A stretch of DNA of 64,000 nucleotides, taken from contig NZ_JWIB01000008.1 of assembly GCF_000813425.1 (NCBI RefSeq), positions 121,856 through 185,855 on the forward strand, in the 5' to 3' direction. The stretch is from Sporosarcina sp. ZBG7A. GTDB lineage: Bacteria > Bacillota > Bacilli > Bacillales_A > Planococcaceae. Shown here piece by piece: positions 48,332 to 57,896 of this stretch (position 1 is its first letter; the number at the start of each line of letters is the position of its first letter). The notes beneath the pieces are model-generated. The model had not been told where the DNA came from. It searched no databases and saw only the letters and a program-made list of their open reading frames with translations. The position numbers and the translations under genes were made by a program.

Positions 48332-49390
48332 TTGAGCGATCGTAAAGCGGCTTTAGATCAAGCACTTAAACAAATAGAAAAACAGTTTGGAAAAGGCTCT
48401 GTCATGAAACTTGGTGAGAAGACGGATAGAGAAATTTCAACATCATCTACTGGGTCACTAGCACTTGACTCTGCACTTGGAGTTGGCGGATACCCAAGAG
48501 GACGTGTCATTGAAATCTACGGACCTGAGAGTTCAGGTAAAACAACTGTTTCACTTCATGCAATTGCAGAAGTTCAAGCTTCAGGAGGAACAGCTGCTTT
48601 TATCGACGCGGAGCATGCGTTAGATCCTGTTTATGCACAAAAGCTTGGAGTGGATATCGATGAGCTCCTATTATCACAACCGGATACGGGTGAGCAAGCA
48701 CTAGAAATCGCTGAAGCTCTTGTAAGAAGTGGTGCGGTAGACATCGTTGTTATTGACTCTGTAGCTGCCCTAGTACCTAAAGCAGAAATTGAAGGAGATA
48801 TGGGAGACTCACACGTAGGTCTACAAGCACGTCTGATGTCTCAAGCTTTACGTAAACTTTCAGGTGCTATTAACAAATCGAAAACGATTGCTGTCTTCAT
48901 CAACCAGATTCGAGAAAAAGTCGGAGTTATGTTTGGTAACCCTGAAGTCACACCGGGTGGACGTGCACTTAAATTCTATGCGTCTGTCAGACTTGAAGTC
49001 CGTCGTGGTGAAGCCATTAAACACGGCAACGAAATTATGGGTAATAAAACTAGAATCCGTGTTGTGAAGAACAAAGTGGCACCGCCTTTCCGTACCGCTG
49101 AAGTAGATATTATGTATGGAGAAGGAATTTCCAAAGAAGGCGAAATCGTCGACTTAGGTGTCGAAGTAGAAGTCGTTCAGAAGAGCGGCGCGTGGTATTC
49201 TTATGAAGGTGAGCGTATGGGACAAGGTCGTGAAAATGCGAAGCAGTTCTTAAAAGAAAATCCGGCAATTCGCACGGAAATTTCCGATAAAATCCGTAGT
49301 AGTTATGGATTGACTAGTGATAATTATGTAATTGCCGCTCACGAATCAGAGGATGAAGATGAATTAGAGTTATTTGACGAAAAGGAATAA
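48332..49390 (+). CDS. recA: Recombinase RecA
   Basis: A 352-residue strand-exchange protein and LexA co-protease. Walker A GPESSGKT is at residues 64-71; loop regions [20 protein letters not shown] and [17 protein letters not shown] are intact. It ends in an acidic tail. Translation starts at TTG 48332: AAGGAGG is 8 nt upstream and the sequence [20 protein letters not shown] matches other RecA N-termini; a TTG at 48314 overlaps the ribosome site. Controlled by a LexA box. A strong terminator follows. Confidence 0.98.
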   Translation: MSDRKAALDQALKQIEKQFGKGSVMKLGEKTDREISTSSTGSLALDSALGVGGYPRGRVIEIYGPESSGKTTVSLHAIAEVQASGGTAAFIDAEHALDPVYAQKLGVDIDELLLSQPDTGEQALEIAEALVRSGAVDIVVIDSVAALVPKAEIEGDMGDSHVGLQARLMSQALRKLSGAINKSKTIAVFINQIREKVGVMFGNPEVTPGGRALKFYASVRLEVRRGEAIKHGNEIMGNKTRIRVVKNKVAPPFRTAEVDIMYGEGISKEGEIVDLGVEVEVVQKSGAWYSYEGERMGQGRENAKQFLKENPAIRTEISDKIRSSYGLTSDNYVIAAHESEDEDELELFDEKE

Positions 49391-49408
49391 CATTTACTAT
49401 ATGATTCT

Positions 49409-49444
49409 AAGCCGGCTTCCCTCTTGGAGGGAGTGCCGGCTTTT
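49409..49444 (+). terminator. Terminator after recA
   Basis: Stem AAGCCGGC/GCCGGCTT with an inner CCCTC/GAGGG stem and four T. pbpX, which follows recA in B. subtilis, is absent. Confidence 0.85.
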
Positions 49445-49514
49445 CAAATAACTTTTTCATTAACCGAACTACAACTCATCATTGTAGAATCATAGTCTTA
49501 TCACTTCTCCCGTC

Positions 49515-49557
49515 TTGACATGGGAATATGACATCGATACAATTAGAGTTGTATAAT
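49515..49557 (+). promoter_or_regulatory. Two overlapping promoters for rny
   Basis: Promoter 1: TTGACA (49515-49520), 17 nt, TACAAT (49538-49543), nearly full consensus. Promoter 2: ATGACA (49528-49533), 18 nt, TATAAT (49552-49557). They leave a leader of roughly 90-100 nt. Confidence 0.75.
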
Positions 49558-49648
49558 TCTCACCATTTGAAAAGAATTTGGCGGTATGTTGAAAGTTAAT
49601 GTACAAGCTGACTGAAAATGAAAAAATAAGCAAGAGGAGGTGACCTGA

Positions 49649-51205
49649 ATGGGTATTACTATCATCTCCGCTTTGATCGGTCTCATCGTCGGTGCAGTTG
49701 TTATGTTTGTGTACAACAAAAACGTGAATGAATCAAAAGTGACAGGTGCAAAGCACTCCGCCGCAACAATCGTTGAAGAGGCGAAGCGCGAAGCGGAGGC
49801 ATTAAAAAAAGAAGCACTTCTTGAAGCGAAGGATGAAAATCACAAATTGCGCGTTGAGGCAGAAACGGATATCCGCGAACGAAGAACAGAACTTCAAAAA
49901 CAGGAAAACCGTATTTTGCAGCGGGAAGAAAATATGGACCGCAAAGATGACTCACTCAACAAGCGAGAAGCAAGTCTGGAGCGTAAAGATGATGCGCTAT
50001 CCGGAAGACAACAGCATATTGAAGAGATGGAACGCAAGGCGGAAGAGCTGGTTGTCACACAGCAGACAGAGCTTGAGAAAATTTCAGCTTTGACACGTGA
50101 TGAGGCAAAACGTCTGATCCTTGATGATGTAGAAAGAGAACTATCTACAGATATCGCAGTGATGACAAAAGAGTCTGAACAACGTGCTAAAGAAGAGTCC
50201 GAAAAGAAAGCACGAGAAATTCTATCTCTTGCTGTCCAGCGATTTGCAGCAGATCATGTGGCCGAAACGACAGTATCTGTCGTCAATTTGCCAAATGATG
50301 AAATGAAAGGACGTATCATTGGTAGAGAGGGACGGAATATCCGAACACTCGAAACCTTAACTGGTATTGATCTGATCATTGACGATACACCTGAAGCTGT
50401 TATTCTTTCTGGTTTCGATCCAGTCCGCCGTGAGATTGCAAGACTGGCACTGGAAAAACTTGTAGCAGACGGAAGGATTCACCCAGCTCGAATTGAAGAG
50501 ATGGTGGACAAGGCTAGACGTGAAGTGGATGAGCTGATCCGGGAAACTGGAGAGCAAACTACGTTCGACATTGGTATTCATAATTTACATCCAGACCTGA
50601 TTAAGATTCTAGGTCGCTTGAAATTCCGTACTAGTTATGGTCAAAATGTATTGAAACACTCAACCGAAGTTGCTTATCTTGCTGGATTATTAGCAGCAGA
50701 ACTCGGCGAAGATGTTACATTGGCTCGACGTGCCGGTTTACTTCATGATATCGGAAAAGCGATTGACCATGAAGTTGAAGGTAGTCACGTGCAAATTGGT
50801 AAAGAACTTGCAGTTAAGTACAAGGAACATCCTGTTGTCATTAACAGTATCGCTTCTCACCACGGTGACGAAGAAGCAACATCCGTTATCGCAGTACTCG
50901 TTGCAGCAGCAGACGCATTATCAGCAGCGCGACCGGGTGCACGAAGTGAAACACTTGAAAACTACATCAGACGTCTGCAGAAACTCGAGGAAATCTCTGA
51001 GTCTTATGAAGGCGTTGAGAAATCGTTCGCGATTCAAGCAGGTCGCGAAGTTCGAATTATCGTACGACCCGATATTATTGATGATATTACAGCCCACCGT
51101 CTTGCTCGCGACATTCGGAAACGAATTGAAGAAGAGCTCGACTACCCAGGACATATTAAGATTACCGTTCTTCGGGAAACACGCTCGGTTGAGTACGCAA
51201 AATAA
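49649..51205 (+). CDS. rny: Ribonuclease Y
   Basis: A 518-residue membrane-anchored endoribonuclease that starts bulk mRNA decay in Bacillus. One N-terminal membrane helix (about 3-24), a long coiled coil (about 30-190, rich in Lys/Glu/Arg), a KH domain ([21 protein letters not shown]), and an HD domain with [15 protein letters not shown]. It ends in [10 protein letters not shown], like other RNase Y proteins. The start has AGAGGAGGTGA. Confidence 0.98.
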   Translation: MGITIISALIGLIVGAVVMFVYNKNVNESKVTGAKHSAATIVEEAKREAEALKKEALLEAKDENHKLRVEAETDIRERRTELQKQENRILQREENMDRKDDSLNKREASLERKDDALSGRQQHIEEMERKAEELVVTQQTELEKISALTRDEAKRLILDDVERELSTDIAVMTKESEQRAKEESEKKAREILSLAVQRFAADHVAETTVSVVNLPNDEMKGRIIGREGRNIRTLETLTGIDLIIDDTPEAVILSGFDPVRREIARLALEKLVADGRIHPARIEEMVDKARREVDELIRETGEQTTFDIGIHNLHPDLIKILGRLKFRTSYGQNVLKHSTEVAYLAGLLAAELGEDVTLARRAGLLHDIGKAIDHEVEGSHVQIGKELAVKYKEHPVVINSIASHHGDEEATSVIAVLVAAADALSAARPGARSETLENYIRRLQKLEEISESYEGVEKSFAIQAGREVRIIVRPDIIDDITAHRLARDIRKRIEEELDYPGHIKITVLRETRSVEYAK

Positions 51206-51208
51206 GGG

Positions 51209-51247
51209 AAAAGGCTTCCTGCTCAAAACTGGAAGCCTTTTTCTTTT
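51209..51247 (+). terminator. Terminator after rny
   Basis: An 11-bp stem AAAAGGCTTCC/GGAAGCCTTTT, 11-nt loop, T-rich tail. Confidence 0.88.
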
Positions 51248-51265
51248 TGGAAATGAGGAATAGAA

Positions 51266-52063
51266 ATGAAAGTGCTATTTATTGGAGATATTGTTGGTTC
51301 ACCAGGGAGAGATATGGTTTTTGACTATCTGCCTCGTTTGAAACGAAAATACGAGCCGGATGCAGTCATTGTAAACGGTGAAAACGCAGCTTCCGGCAGA
51401 GGGATTACGAAAGCGATCTTTGACGATTTGCTTCGTGCAGGAGTAGACGTAGTGACAATGGGGAATCACACATGGGATCACAAAGAGATTTATGATTTCA
51501 TCGACGAAACGGATTCACTCATTCGACCTGCAAACTTTTCGGATGAAGCACCTGGTCAAGGAATGACATACATTGAGCGTGGCGGTGTCACATTAGCAGT
51601 TATGAATTTGCACGGGCGTACCTTTTTACCACCACATGATGATCCATTTAAAAAAGCAGATGATCTTATTAAAGAAGCGAAAGAAAGAACTCCTCTTGTT
51701 TTTGTTGATTTCCATGCGGAAGCAACGAGTGAAAAGATTGCTATGGGCTGGCATCTCGATGGGCGTGCATCTGCTGTAGTTGGAACACATACACATGTGC
51801 AAACTGCTGACAGCCGGATTCTGCCGGAGGGGACGGCTTATATTACAGACGTAGGTATGACAGGACCGTATGACGCAATTTTAGGTATGAAGAAAGAAGA
51901 CGTCATCTATCGTTTCCAAACAAATATGCCTGTCCGTTTCCAAGTGCCTAAACAAGGCAGAGCTCAATTGAACGGCGTCATCATTGACATTGACAATCAG
52001 ACTGGGCGCGCGCGTTCTATTGAACGATTAATGATCAATGAAGATTCACCTTTTCAGTCTTGA
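51266..52063 (+). CDS. ymdB: Metallophosphoesterase YmdB
   Basis: A 265-residue YmdB-family phosphodiesterase. Metal-binding segments are FIGDIVGSPGRD at the N-terminus, NGENAASGRGI, MGNHTWDHKEI, FHAEATSEK and VGTHTHVQTAD. In B. subtilis it affects motility, biofilm formation and colony development and hydrolyses cyclic nucleotides in vitro. It lies between rny and spoVS, as in B. subtilis. Confidence 0.96.
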   Translation: MKVLFIGDIVGSPGRDMVFDYLPRLKRKYEPDAVIVNGENAASGRGITKAIFDDLLRAGVDVVTMGNHTWDHKEIYDFIDETDSLIRPANFSDEAPGQGMTYIERGGVTLAVMNLHGRTFLPPHDDPFKKADDLIKEAKERTPLVFVDFHAEATSEKIAMGWHLDGRASAVVGTHTHVQTADSRILPEGTAYITDVGMTGPYDAILGMKKEDVIYRFQTNMPVRFQVPKQGRAQLNGVIIDIDNQTGRARSIERLMINEDSPFQS

Positions 52064-52097
52064 ATTGAGCGTCTAATTGTTCCATCTCCTTCATAGG

Positions 52098-52130
52098 ATA
52101 GTGCATGGAGAACTGCATTCCATACACTAT
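52098..52130 (+). promoter_or_regulatory. Hairpin in the ymdB-spoVS gap
   Basis: ATAGTG-C-ATGGA pairs with TCCAT-A-CACTAT around a 9-nt loop. TCTTTA follows, so it may be a weak ymdB terminator or a spoVS leader structure. Confidence 0.5.
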
Positions 52131-52151
52131 TCTTTACAAGGAGGAAATACC

Positions 52152-52430
52152 ATGAATCCATTAAAAGTATCATCACGCTCGAATCCTAATTCAGTTGCAG
52201 GCGCTCTCGTTGCAGTCATTAGAGATCAGGGATTTGCTGAAATGCAGGCTGTAGGTGCAGGTGCCTTAAATCAGGCAGTGAAAGCAGTTGCAATTGCACG
52301 CGGTTTTGTAGCTCCAAGCGGGAGTGATTTGATATGTGCACCGGCTTTTGCAGATATTGAAATTAATGGAGAAGGCCGGACTGCCTTAAAATTATTCGTC
52401 GAGAAAAGAACGCGACAGCAATCATTATGA
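52152..52430 (+). CDS. spoVS: Stage V sporulation protein S
   Basis: A 92-residue Alba-fold protein needed for later sporulation steps in B. subtilis. The core is very strongly conserved: SNPNSVAGALVAVIRDQG, then QAVGAGALNQAVKAVAIARGF and GSDLICAPAF. It is six residues longer than the 86-residue B. subtilis protein. ATG 52152 (AAGGAGG upstream) is taken; the longer frame from 52077 runs through the leader hairpin. The neighbours tdh-kbl of B. subtilis are missing. Confidence 0.97.
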   Translation: MNPLKVSSRSNPNSVAGALVAVIRDQGFAEMQAVGAGALNQAVKAVAIARGFVAPSGSDLICAPAFADIEINGEGRTALKLFVEKRTRQQSL

Positions 52431-52434
52431 AAAC

Positions 52435-52468
52435 AAAACTGTGGAGAACTTTCCTCCGCAGTTTTTTT
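52435..52468 (+). terminator. Terminator after spoVS
   Basis: Stem AAAACTGTGGAG/CTCCGCAGTTTT (one G-U pair), a short loop, then seven T. Confidence 0.88.
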
Positions 52469-52501
52469 CTGTGACAAATGGGGGACAATCCCTTATGCTC
52501 G

Positions 52502-52530
52502 TATACAGACGTCAATCCCTTCAGTATAAT
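52502..52530 (+). promoter_or_regulatory. Promoter for miaB-ricA
   Basis: TATACA (52502-52507), a 17-nt spacer, and a perfect TATAAT (52525-52530). Confidence 0.6.
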
Positions 52531-52589
52531 GAGGGTACCTACTGTTTGGTTTCAACTAGATGAACAGAATCAAGAGAGGGGCTCATTAC

Positions 52590-54116
52590 ATGAACGAAGA
52601 ACAACGGCTAGCGGGGCAAGCACCTACTACCAAAGAAAAAGACTACAGTCAGTATTTCGAATCTGTTTATACACCGCCATCTTTAAAAGATGCTAAAAAA
52701 CGTGGCAAAGAAGAGATTTCCTATCATGATGATTTTGAGATTGATGAACAATTTCATGGAATGGGAATCGGACGCAAATTTTACATACGGACATACGGCT
52801 GTCAGATGAACGAACACGATACGGAAGTCATTGCTGGGATTTTAGTGGGTCTTGGCTATGAAACGACCGACACAGTCCAAGATGCGGATGTCGTTTTACT
52901 GAATACGTGTGCGATTAGAGAAAATGCTGAAAACAAGGTGTTTGGTGAGCTTGGGCATTTGAAGTCTCTTAAACGTGAACGACCGGATCTGCTGATTGGT
53001 GTATGCGGATGTATGTCACAAGAAGAATCAGTTGTAAATAAAATCCTCAAAACATATGACCAAGTTGACATGGTATTCGGTACGCATAACATCCATCGGC
53101 TGCCTGCAATTTTACGTGAGGCATACTTATCAAAAGAAATGGTTGTTGAGGTATGGTCAAAAGAAGGCGATATCATTGAAAACCTTCCTAGAGTGCGAAA
53201 AGGCAATATTAAAGGCTGGGTTAACATTATGTATGGCTGTGATAAATTCTGCACGTACTGTATCGTGCCATATACGCGGGGGAAAGAACGCAGCCGACGA
53301 CCAGAAGACATTATTTTGGAAGTGCGTCAGCTAGCTGCTGCTGGCTATCAGGAAATCACATTACTTGGTCAAAATGTAAATGCCTACGGAAAAGATTTTG
53401 AATCCGGGAATTATCGATTAGGAGATCTGATGGACGAGCTTCGCAAGATTGATATTCCACGAATCCGTTTTACGACAAGTCATCCGCGTGACTTTGACGA
53501 TCATCTCATCGAAGTCCTCGCTAAAGGCGGTAACTTAGTGAATCACATCCACTTACCGGTTCAATCTGGTTCTAGTGAGATTTTGAAGTTAATGTCTAGA
53601 AAATATACTAGGGAGCACTTCCTAAATCTAGTTTCGAAGATCAAGCAGGCAATTCCCAACGTCACGCTGACAACAGATATTATAGTCGGTTTTCCAAATG
53701 AAACCGAAGAACAATTTCAAGAAACCATTTCGTTGTATAATGAAGTTGGATTTGACATGGCCTTCACATACATCTATTCTCCTAGAGAAGGAACACCAGC
53801 TGCGAAGATGCAAGATAATGTTCCAATGGAAGTGAAGAAGGATCGACTTCAGCGATTGAACCAAGTTGTCAATGACTTCTCAGCAGCTGGGATGAAACCC
53901 TATCAAGGCAAAATAGTGAATGTGTTAGTCGAAGGAGAAAGTAAACGGAATAAAGAAGTACTCTCTGGATATACCGAAAAAAGCAAATTGGTGAACTTCC
54001 GAGCGCCAGCTAATGTCATCGGTAAAATCGTTCAAGTTCGTATTACTGAAGCGAAATCTTGGTCACTTGACGGAGAATATATCGGAGTAAAAGAAGAGGA
54101 AAAGGTGATGTTATAA
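52590..54116 (+). CDS. miaB: tRNA-2-methylthio-N6-dimethylallyladenosine synthase
   Basis: A 508-residue radical-SAM methylthiotransferase acting on i6A37 of tRNA, the product of MiaA (60705-61664). The N-terminal UPF0004 domain provides three cluster Cys ([27 protein letters not shown]). The radical-SAM motif is [17 protein letters not shown], and a C-terminal TRAM domain ends the protein. ATG 52590 follows GAGAGGGG; ATG 52560 would add ten residues without family support. It overlaps ricA by 1 nt. Confidence 0.97.
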   Translation: MNEEQRLAGQAPTTKEKDYSQYFESVYTPPSLKDAKKRGKEEISYHDDFEIDEQFHGMGIGRKFYIRTYGCQMNEHDTEVIAGILVGLGYETTDTVQDADVVLLNTCAIRENAENKVFGELGHLKSLKRERPDLLIGVCGCMSQEESVVNKILKTYDQVDMVFGTHNIHRLPAILREAYLSKEMVVEVWSKEGDIIENLPRVRKGNIKGWVNIMYGCDKFCTYCIVPYTRGKERSRRPEDIILEVRQLAAAGYQEITLLGQNVNAYGKDFESGNYRLGDLMDELRKIDIPRIRFTTSHPRDFDDHLIEVLAKGGNLVNHIHLPVQSGSSEILKLMSRKYTREHFLNLVSKIKQAIPNVTLTTDIIVGFPNETEEQFQETISLYNEVGFDMAFTYIYSPREGTPAAKMQDNVPMEVKKDRLQRLNQVVNDFSAAGMKPYQGKIVNVLVEGESKRNKEVLSGYTEKSKLVNFRAPANVIGKIVQVRITEAKSWSLDGEYIGVKEEEKVML

Positions 54117-54550
54117 TGGAAAAGCTGTATACAAAAGAAGAGATTATTGAAAAATCAAGAGAACTTGCACATATGGTTGCAAACACGGAGCAAGTGGAAA
54201 TGTTCAAGAAAACTGAAGCTCATATTAATGAAAACAAAAAAGTGAGAGAAAAGATTTCGAGCTTGAAGTCATTGCAAAAACAAGCCGTCAATTTCCAAGA
54301 GTATGACAAAGAACGTGCCCTTGGTATTATTGAAAAGAAAATTGAGCAAATCGAAAACGAAATCGACGAGATTCCTTTGGTTCAAGAATTCAAGCAATCT
54401 CAAAATGATGTAAACGATTTACTGCAATTGATTTCAAATACGATTTCCAATCGAGTAACTGATGAAATTATCGAGTCTACTGGTGGAGATGTACTAAAAG
54501 GTCAGACAGGTTCTTACGTACAAAGCACGCAACATAAGCCTTTATCCTAA
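54116..54550 (+). CDS. ricA: RicA (YmcA), Y-complex subunit
   Basis: A 144-residue all-helical com_YlbF-family protein. RicA with RicF and RicT binds RNase Y, aids mRNA maturation and promotes competence, sporulation and biofilm formation. ENKKVREKISSLKSLQKQAVN and EIIESTGGDVLKGQTGSYVQ are typical. The protein contains no cysteine at all, although the B. subtilis complex carries Fe-S clusters. It starts at ATG 54116 inside the miaB stop. Confidence 0.94.
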   Translation: MEKLYTKEEIIEKSRELAHMVANTEQVEMFKKTEAHINENKKVREKISSLKSLQKQAVNFQEYDKERALGIIEKKIEQIENEIDEIPLVQEFKQSQNDVNDLLQLISNTISNRVTDEIIESTGGDVLKGQTGSYVQSTQHKPLS

Positions 54551-54558
54551 CTTTTAAG

Positions 54559-54589
54559 TCGGGGGAGAAAAATTCTCCTCCGATTTTTT
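54559..54589 (+). terminator. Terminator after ricA
   Basis: Stem TCGGGGGAGAA/TTCTCCTCCGA (one G-U pair) with an AAA loop and six T. Confidence 0.9.
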
Positions 54590-54590
54590 C

Positions 54591-54618
54591 ACTTTCTGGG
54601 CTCCTGTTGCATAGGATG
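54591..54618 (+). promoter_or_regulatory. Possible mother-cell (sigma-K/sigma-E type) promoter of cotE
   Basis: AC at 54591-54592, a 17-nt gap, then CATAGGATG (54610-54618), close to the sigma-K pattern AC-N16/17-CATANNNTA with one mismatch. cotE is transcribed in the mother cell in B. subtilis, which supports it. Confidence 0.4.
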
Positions 54619-54632
54619 TAAAGAAGTCCACG

Positions 54633-54639
54633 AAGGAGG
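54633..54639 (+). promoter_or_regulatory. Ribosome-binding site that fixes a CTG start for cotE
   Basis: AAGGAGG lies 7 nt upstream of CTG 54647, ideal spacing. The next usable codon in frame (GTG 54680) is 40 nt away and would remove a conserved N-terminus. Confidence 0.75.
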
Positions 54640-54646
54640 AAGAAAA

Positions 54647-55192
54647 CTGAAGAATCTACGACAAGTCGTTACGAAGGCAGTGATTGCAAAAGGGAAGCAG
54701 CGTACAGAAAAGGAAGTCACGCTGATCCCGCCTAACCGTCCTTCCAGTATTCTTGGCTGCTGGGTCATCAATCACACCCATAGTGCCAAAAAAACTGGCT
54801 CATCCATTGAAGTATCGGGTAAATTTGATGTCAATGTCTGGTACTCTCACCACGATCATTCCAAAACTTCAGTATTCACGGAAACAGTTACGTACAAAGA
54901 TGTAATCCGATTACGCTATCGGGATGAACCCTCTTCATCTAAAGAAGAAATTCGAGTAGAAGTGTTGCAACAACCAAACTGCACAGAGGCAATCATTTCG
55001 GAGTGTAAAGAAAAATTCTTAATCAAAGTGGAACGCGAGCTCGTGGCGGAAGTAATCGGGGAAACGAAGGTCATGATTACGGTTCACCCAAATGACTTTG
55101 AAGAAGAGTGGTCATTCGATGAGTCATCTCACCATCAGAGTCATTCAAATGAGGCAGGTTCAAGAGTAGGAAAAGATAATTCTCAGTTTTAA
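54647..55192 (+). CDS. cotE: Outer spore-coat morphogenetic protein CotE (CTG start)
   Basis: From CTG 54647 the product has 181 residues, exactly the length of B. subtilis CotE. The N-terminus (x)KNLRQVVTKAVIAKGK then aligns with the B. subtilis pattern REIITKAVVAKGR. The core has RPSSILGCWVINH, GKFDVNVWYSHHD, VIRLRYRD, VLQQPNC and VAEVIGETKV. CotE builds the outer coat around the forespore. The acidic C-terminal tail of B. subtilis is replaced by a Ser/His-rich one (SSHHQSHSNE). No ATG, GTG or TTG fits the strong ribosome site. It could also be an unusual variant or a base error in the start codon. Confidence 0.88.
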   Translation: MKNLRQVVTKAVIAKGKQRTEKEVTLIPPNRPSSILGCWVINHTHSAKKTGSSIEVSGKFDVNVWYSHHDHSKTSVFTETVTYKDVIRLRYRDEPSSSKEEIRVEVLQQPNCTEAIISECKEKFLIKVERELVAEVIGETKVMITVHPNDFEEEWSFDESSHHQSHSNEAGSRVGKDNSQF

Positions 55193-55219
55193 AAGCCGAA
55201 GCATGTTTCGGCTTTTTTT
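55191..55219 (+). terminator. Terminator after cotE
   Basis: Stem AAAAGCCGAA/TTCGGCTTTT, 5-6-nt loop, seven T; it starts in the cotE stop codon. Confidence 0.88.
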
Positions 55220-55270
55220 CTTTTTTTTGGAATGAAAACGATAGAGCTTTCGTCAACGAATGTATCCATC

Positions 55271-55282
55271 TTCTGTTATACT
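55271..55282 (+). promoter_or_regulatory. Extended -10 promoter for mutSL
   Basis: TATACT (55277-55282) preceded by TGT; no good -35. It lies 35 nt before the mutS start. Confidence 0.5.
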
Positions 55283-55316
55283 TAAGGAATACTATTTAGG
55301 CTGTGAGGGAAATAGA

Positions 55317-57881
55317 ATGACAACACATACACCAATGATGCAACAATACTTACAAATAAAATCTCAATACGAAGACGCCTTTCTCTTTTTTAGATTAGGT
55401 GACTTTTATGAAATGTTTTTTACCGATGCGACAGAAGCATCTCATATACTTGAAATTACATTAACGAGCCGTGAAGGTGGAGAGTCAGGAAGAATTCCAA
55501 TGTGTGGCGTTCCGTACCATTCCGCTCAAGGATACATAGAAACACTTGTTGGTAAGGGCTATAAAGTGGCAATCTGCGAACAAACAGAAGACCCAAGACA
55601 CGTAAAAGGAATTGTAAAACGGGAAGTCGTGAAAGTCATCACGCCAGGGACCATTACAGAAGGTAAAAATATCGATTCCAATTCCAATCATTTCATCGGA
55701 TCCTTCGATCGCATTTCTGAAAACCTATGTGCATTCGCTTATGTGGATCTGGCTACAGGAGAAGGCACGGTGGAACATATTCAAGGGGACGAAAGTGCGC
55801 TTGCCGCTGCAGTGGAATCCCTTGGAATGAAAGAAGCGGTCGTGGATGAACAAATGCAGCTGATGCTTGGTGACATTAGCCAAAATAAGGGCATTGTCTT
55901 ATCCATTTGTGACAGAGATATATATAAGCCTCATGGAAGAGAACTCTTTGAAGCTATTCCTGAATTGGCAACTGGTGCATGTGAGCGGCTCGTCGCCTAT
56001 CTGCAGCAAACACAAAAGACAAGCTTAGAACACTTACAACCTTTTAAATTTCTAGCCCGAGAAGCAAAACTGACGATTGATGCAAACTCCATGCGGAACT
56101 TGGAGCTCGTGCAATCGATTCGTTCTGGTGGAAAAGAGGGAACCTTATTTTGGTTACTCGATGAAACCAATACCGCTATGGGCGCACGGAAATTGAAAAC
56201 TTGGATCCGCCAGCCACTCGCGGACCGCCTAGAAATCGAGCATAGATTGGATACGGTTTCCGAACTAATGGATGCATACTTTTTACGGGATGATGTGAAG
56301 GCAGCACTACGTGAAGTGTATGATTTGGAGCGATTGGCTGGAAGGATTTCAATGGGAAGCGCAAGTGCACGTGATCTTGCGCAATTACGCAATTCACTGC
56401 GAACAGTTCCTGCTCTGAAACAACAACTTGCTGAGTCAGAAAAGAAGAATTTAGTGGAGTTTTCAAAGCGTATCGATCCGTGTACAGAACAGTGTGCAGT
56501 CCTTGAAACGTCTATTGCAGAGGCACCACCTCTTTCCGCAAAAGAAGGAGGCGTCATTAAAGATGGGTACAATGAAAAATTGGATACGTATCGAGATGCT
56601 TCCAGAAACGGAAAGTTATGGCTAGCTGAACTAGAACAGAAAGAGCGTCAGAAAACGGGTATTAAAGGGCTGAAAATCGGTTACAATCGAATTTTTGGCT
56701 ACTTTATCGAGATTACGAAATCTAATCTGCATCTTGCGGACCTGACGCGCTATGAACGTAAGCAGACTTTAGCAAATGCTGAGCGTTATATAACGCCTGA
56801 GCTGAAAGAAAAAGAAGAGCTGATATTAAGTGCGGAAGCAGAGAGCTTGGATCTCGAGTATACGTTATTTGCAAAAGTTCGTGAGCACATGAAACAGGGA
56901 ATCGAACAAATTCAGCAACTTGCATCTGTGCTTAGTGAATTGGACGTTTTGCTTGCGTTCGCTGAGATTTCAGAATCACAGAGCTATGTAAAGCCAGACT
57001 TTACAGAGGATAAGGCACTAGATATTCGAAACGGTAGACATCCAGTCGTCGAGAAAATGATGGACCACTCGCTTTATGTACCGAACAGTTGTAAGTTAGC
57101 AACTGATGCCAATATGCTTTTAATTACGGGTCCCAATATGTCGGGTAAAAGTACATACATGCGGCAAGTGGCTTTAACGGTAGTCATGGCACAAATTGGT
57201 TGTTACGTTCCTTGTGAGTTTGCATCGCTACCGATTACAGACCAAATCTTCACGAGAATTGGTGCAGCGGATGACTTAGCTTCAGGTCAAAGTACATTTA
57301 TGATGGAAATGTTGGAATCGCAGCAAGCGATTGCGCATGCCACAGATCGAAGCCTCTTGTTGTTCGATGAAATCGGACGGGGGACGTCCACGTATGACGG
57401 CATGTCTTTAGCGCAAGCAATGATGGAATACATCCATGACGAAATCGGTGCAAATACACTGTTTTCAACGCACTACCATGAGTTGACTGCTCTCGATGAA
57501 CAGTTGGATAGACTGACGAATGTCCACGTCGCAGCAATGGAACAAGAAGGAAAAGTTGTCTTCCTTCACAAAGTGATGGCAGGTCCAGCTGATAAAAGTT
57601 ATGGAATCCACGTTGCTGAACTCGCAGGTTTACCGTCTGAATTATTGCAGCGGGCAAGAGAACTACTAGAAGGATTCGAGAATCAGAAAACTTCTGAAAA
57701 AATTCAGCTTCCACCGAGTGAACAAATTAGTTTCTTTGACTTACGATCTGAAGAACCATCTGCTGTACAGCCACCTGTAGAAAGCGAAATCCTTGAGAAT
57801 CTGAAAGCTATAGATTTAGCGAATACAACACCACTTCAAGGCCTGCAGCTATTATTTGAACTAAAAGCAAAACTGAAATAA
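55317..57881 (+). CDS. mutS: DNA mismatch repair ATPase MutS
   Basis: An 854-residue mismatch sensor (858 in B. subtilis). The N-terminal mismatch-binding motif is in RLGDFYEMFF (Phe-x-Glu). Walker A GPNMSGKST is at residues 605-613, followed by LFDEIGRGTSTYDG and the helix-turn-helix tail. The C-terminus FFDLR is a likely beta-clamp-binding motif (QISFFDL). ATG 55317 (GTGAGGGAAA upstream) matches the family start; the longer frame is rejected. It forms an operon with mutL (15-nt gap). Confidence 0.98.
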   Translation: MTTHTPMMQQYLQIKSQYEDAFLFFRLGDFYEMFFTDATEASHILEITLTSREGGESGRIPMCGVPYHSAQGYIETLVGKGYKVAICEQTEDPRHVKGIVKREVVKVITPGTITEGKNIDSNSNHFIGSFDRISENLCAFAYVDLATGEGTVEHIQGDESALAAAVESLGMKEAVVDEQMQLMLGDISQNKGIVLSICDRDIYKPHGRELFEAIPELATGACERLVAYLQQTQKTSLEHLQPFKFLAREAKLTIDANSMRNLELVQSIRSGGKEGTLFWLLDETNTAMGARKLKTWIRQPLADRLEIEHRLDTVSELMDAYFLRDDVKAALREVYDLERLAGRISMGSASARDLAQLRNSLRTVPALKQQLAESEKKNLVEFSKRIDPCTEQCAVLETSIAEAPPLSAKEGGVIKDGYNEKLDTYRDASRNGKLWLAELEQKERQKTGIKGLKIGYNRIFGYFIEITKSNLHLADLTRYERKQTLANAERYITPELKEKEELILSAEAESLDLEYTLFAKVREHMKQGIEQIQQLASVLSELDVLLAFAEISESQSYVKPDFTEDKALDIRNGRHPVVEKMMDHSLYVPNSCKLATDANMLLITGPNMSGKSTYMRQVALTVVMAQIGCYVPCEFASLPITDQIFTRIGAADDLASGQSTFMMEMLESQQAIAHATDRSLLLFDEIGRGTSTYDGMSLAQAMMEYIHDEIGANTLFSTHYHELTALDEQLDRLTNVHVAAMEQEGKVVFLHKVMAGPADKSYGIHVAELAGLPSELLQRARELLEGFENQKTSEKIQLPPSEQISFFDLRSEEPSAVQPPVESEILENLKAIDLANTTPLQGLQLLFELKAKLK

Positions 57882-57896
57882 GAAAGGAGCGAGACG

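Noticed and set aside
52035..52075. Sigma-H promoter for spoVS (AAGATT ... GAAT)
   Set aside because: The -35 lacks the AGGA core and spacing is uncertain; too weak to call.
54680..55192. cotE starting at GTG 54680
   Set aside because: No ribosome site at proper distance, and it removes the conserved N-terminal block restored by CTG 54647.
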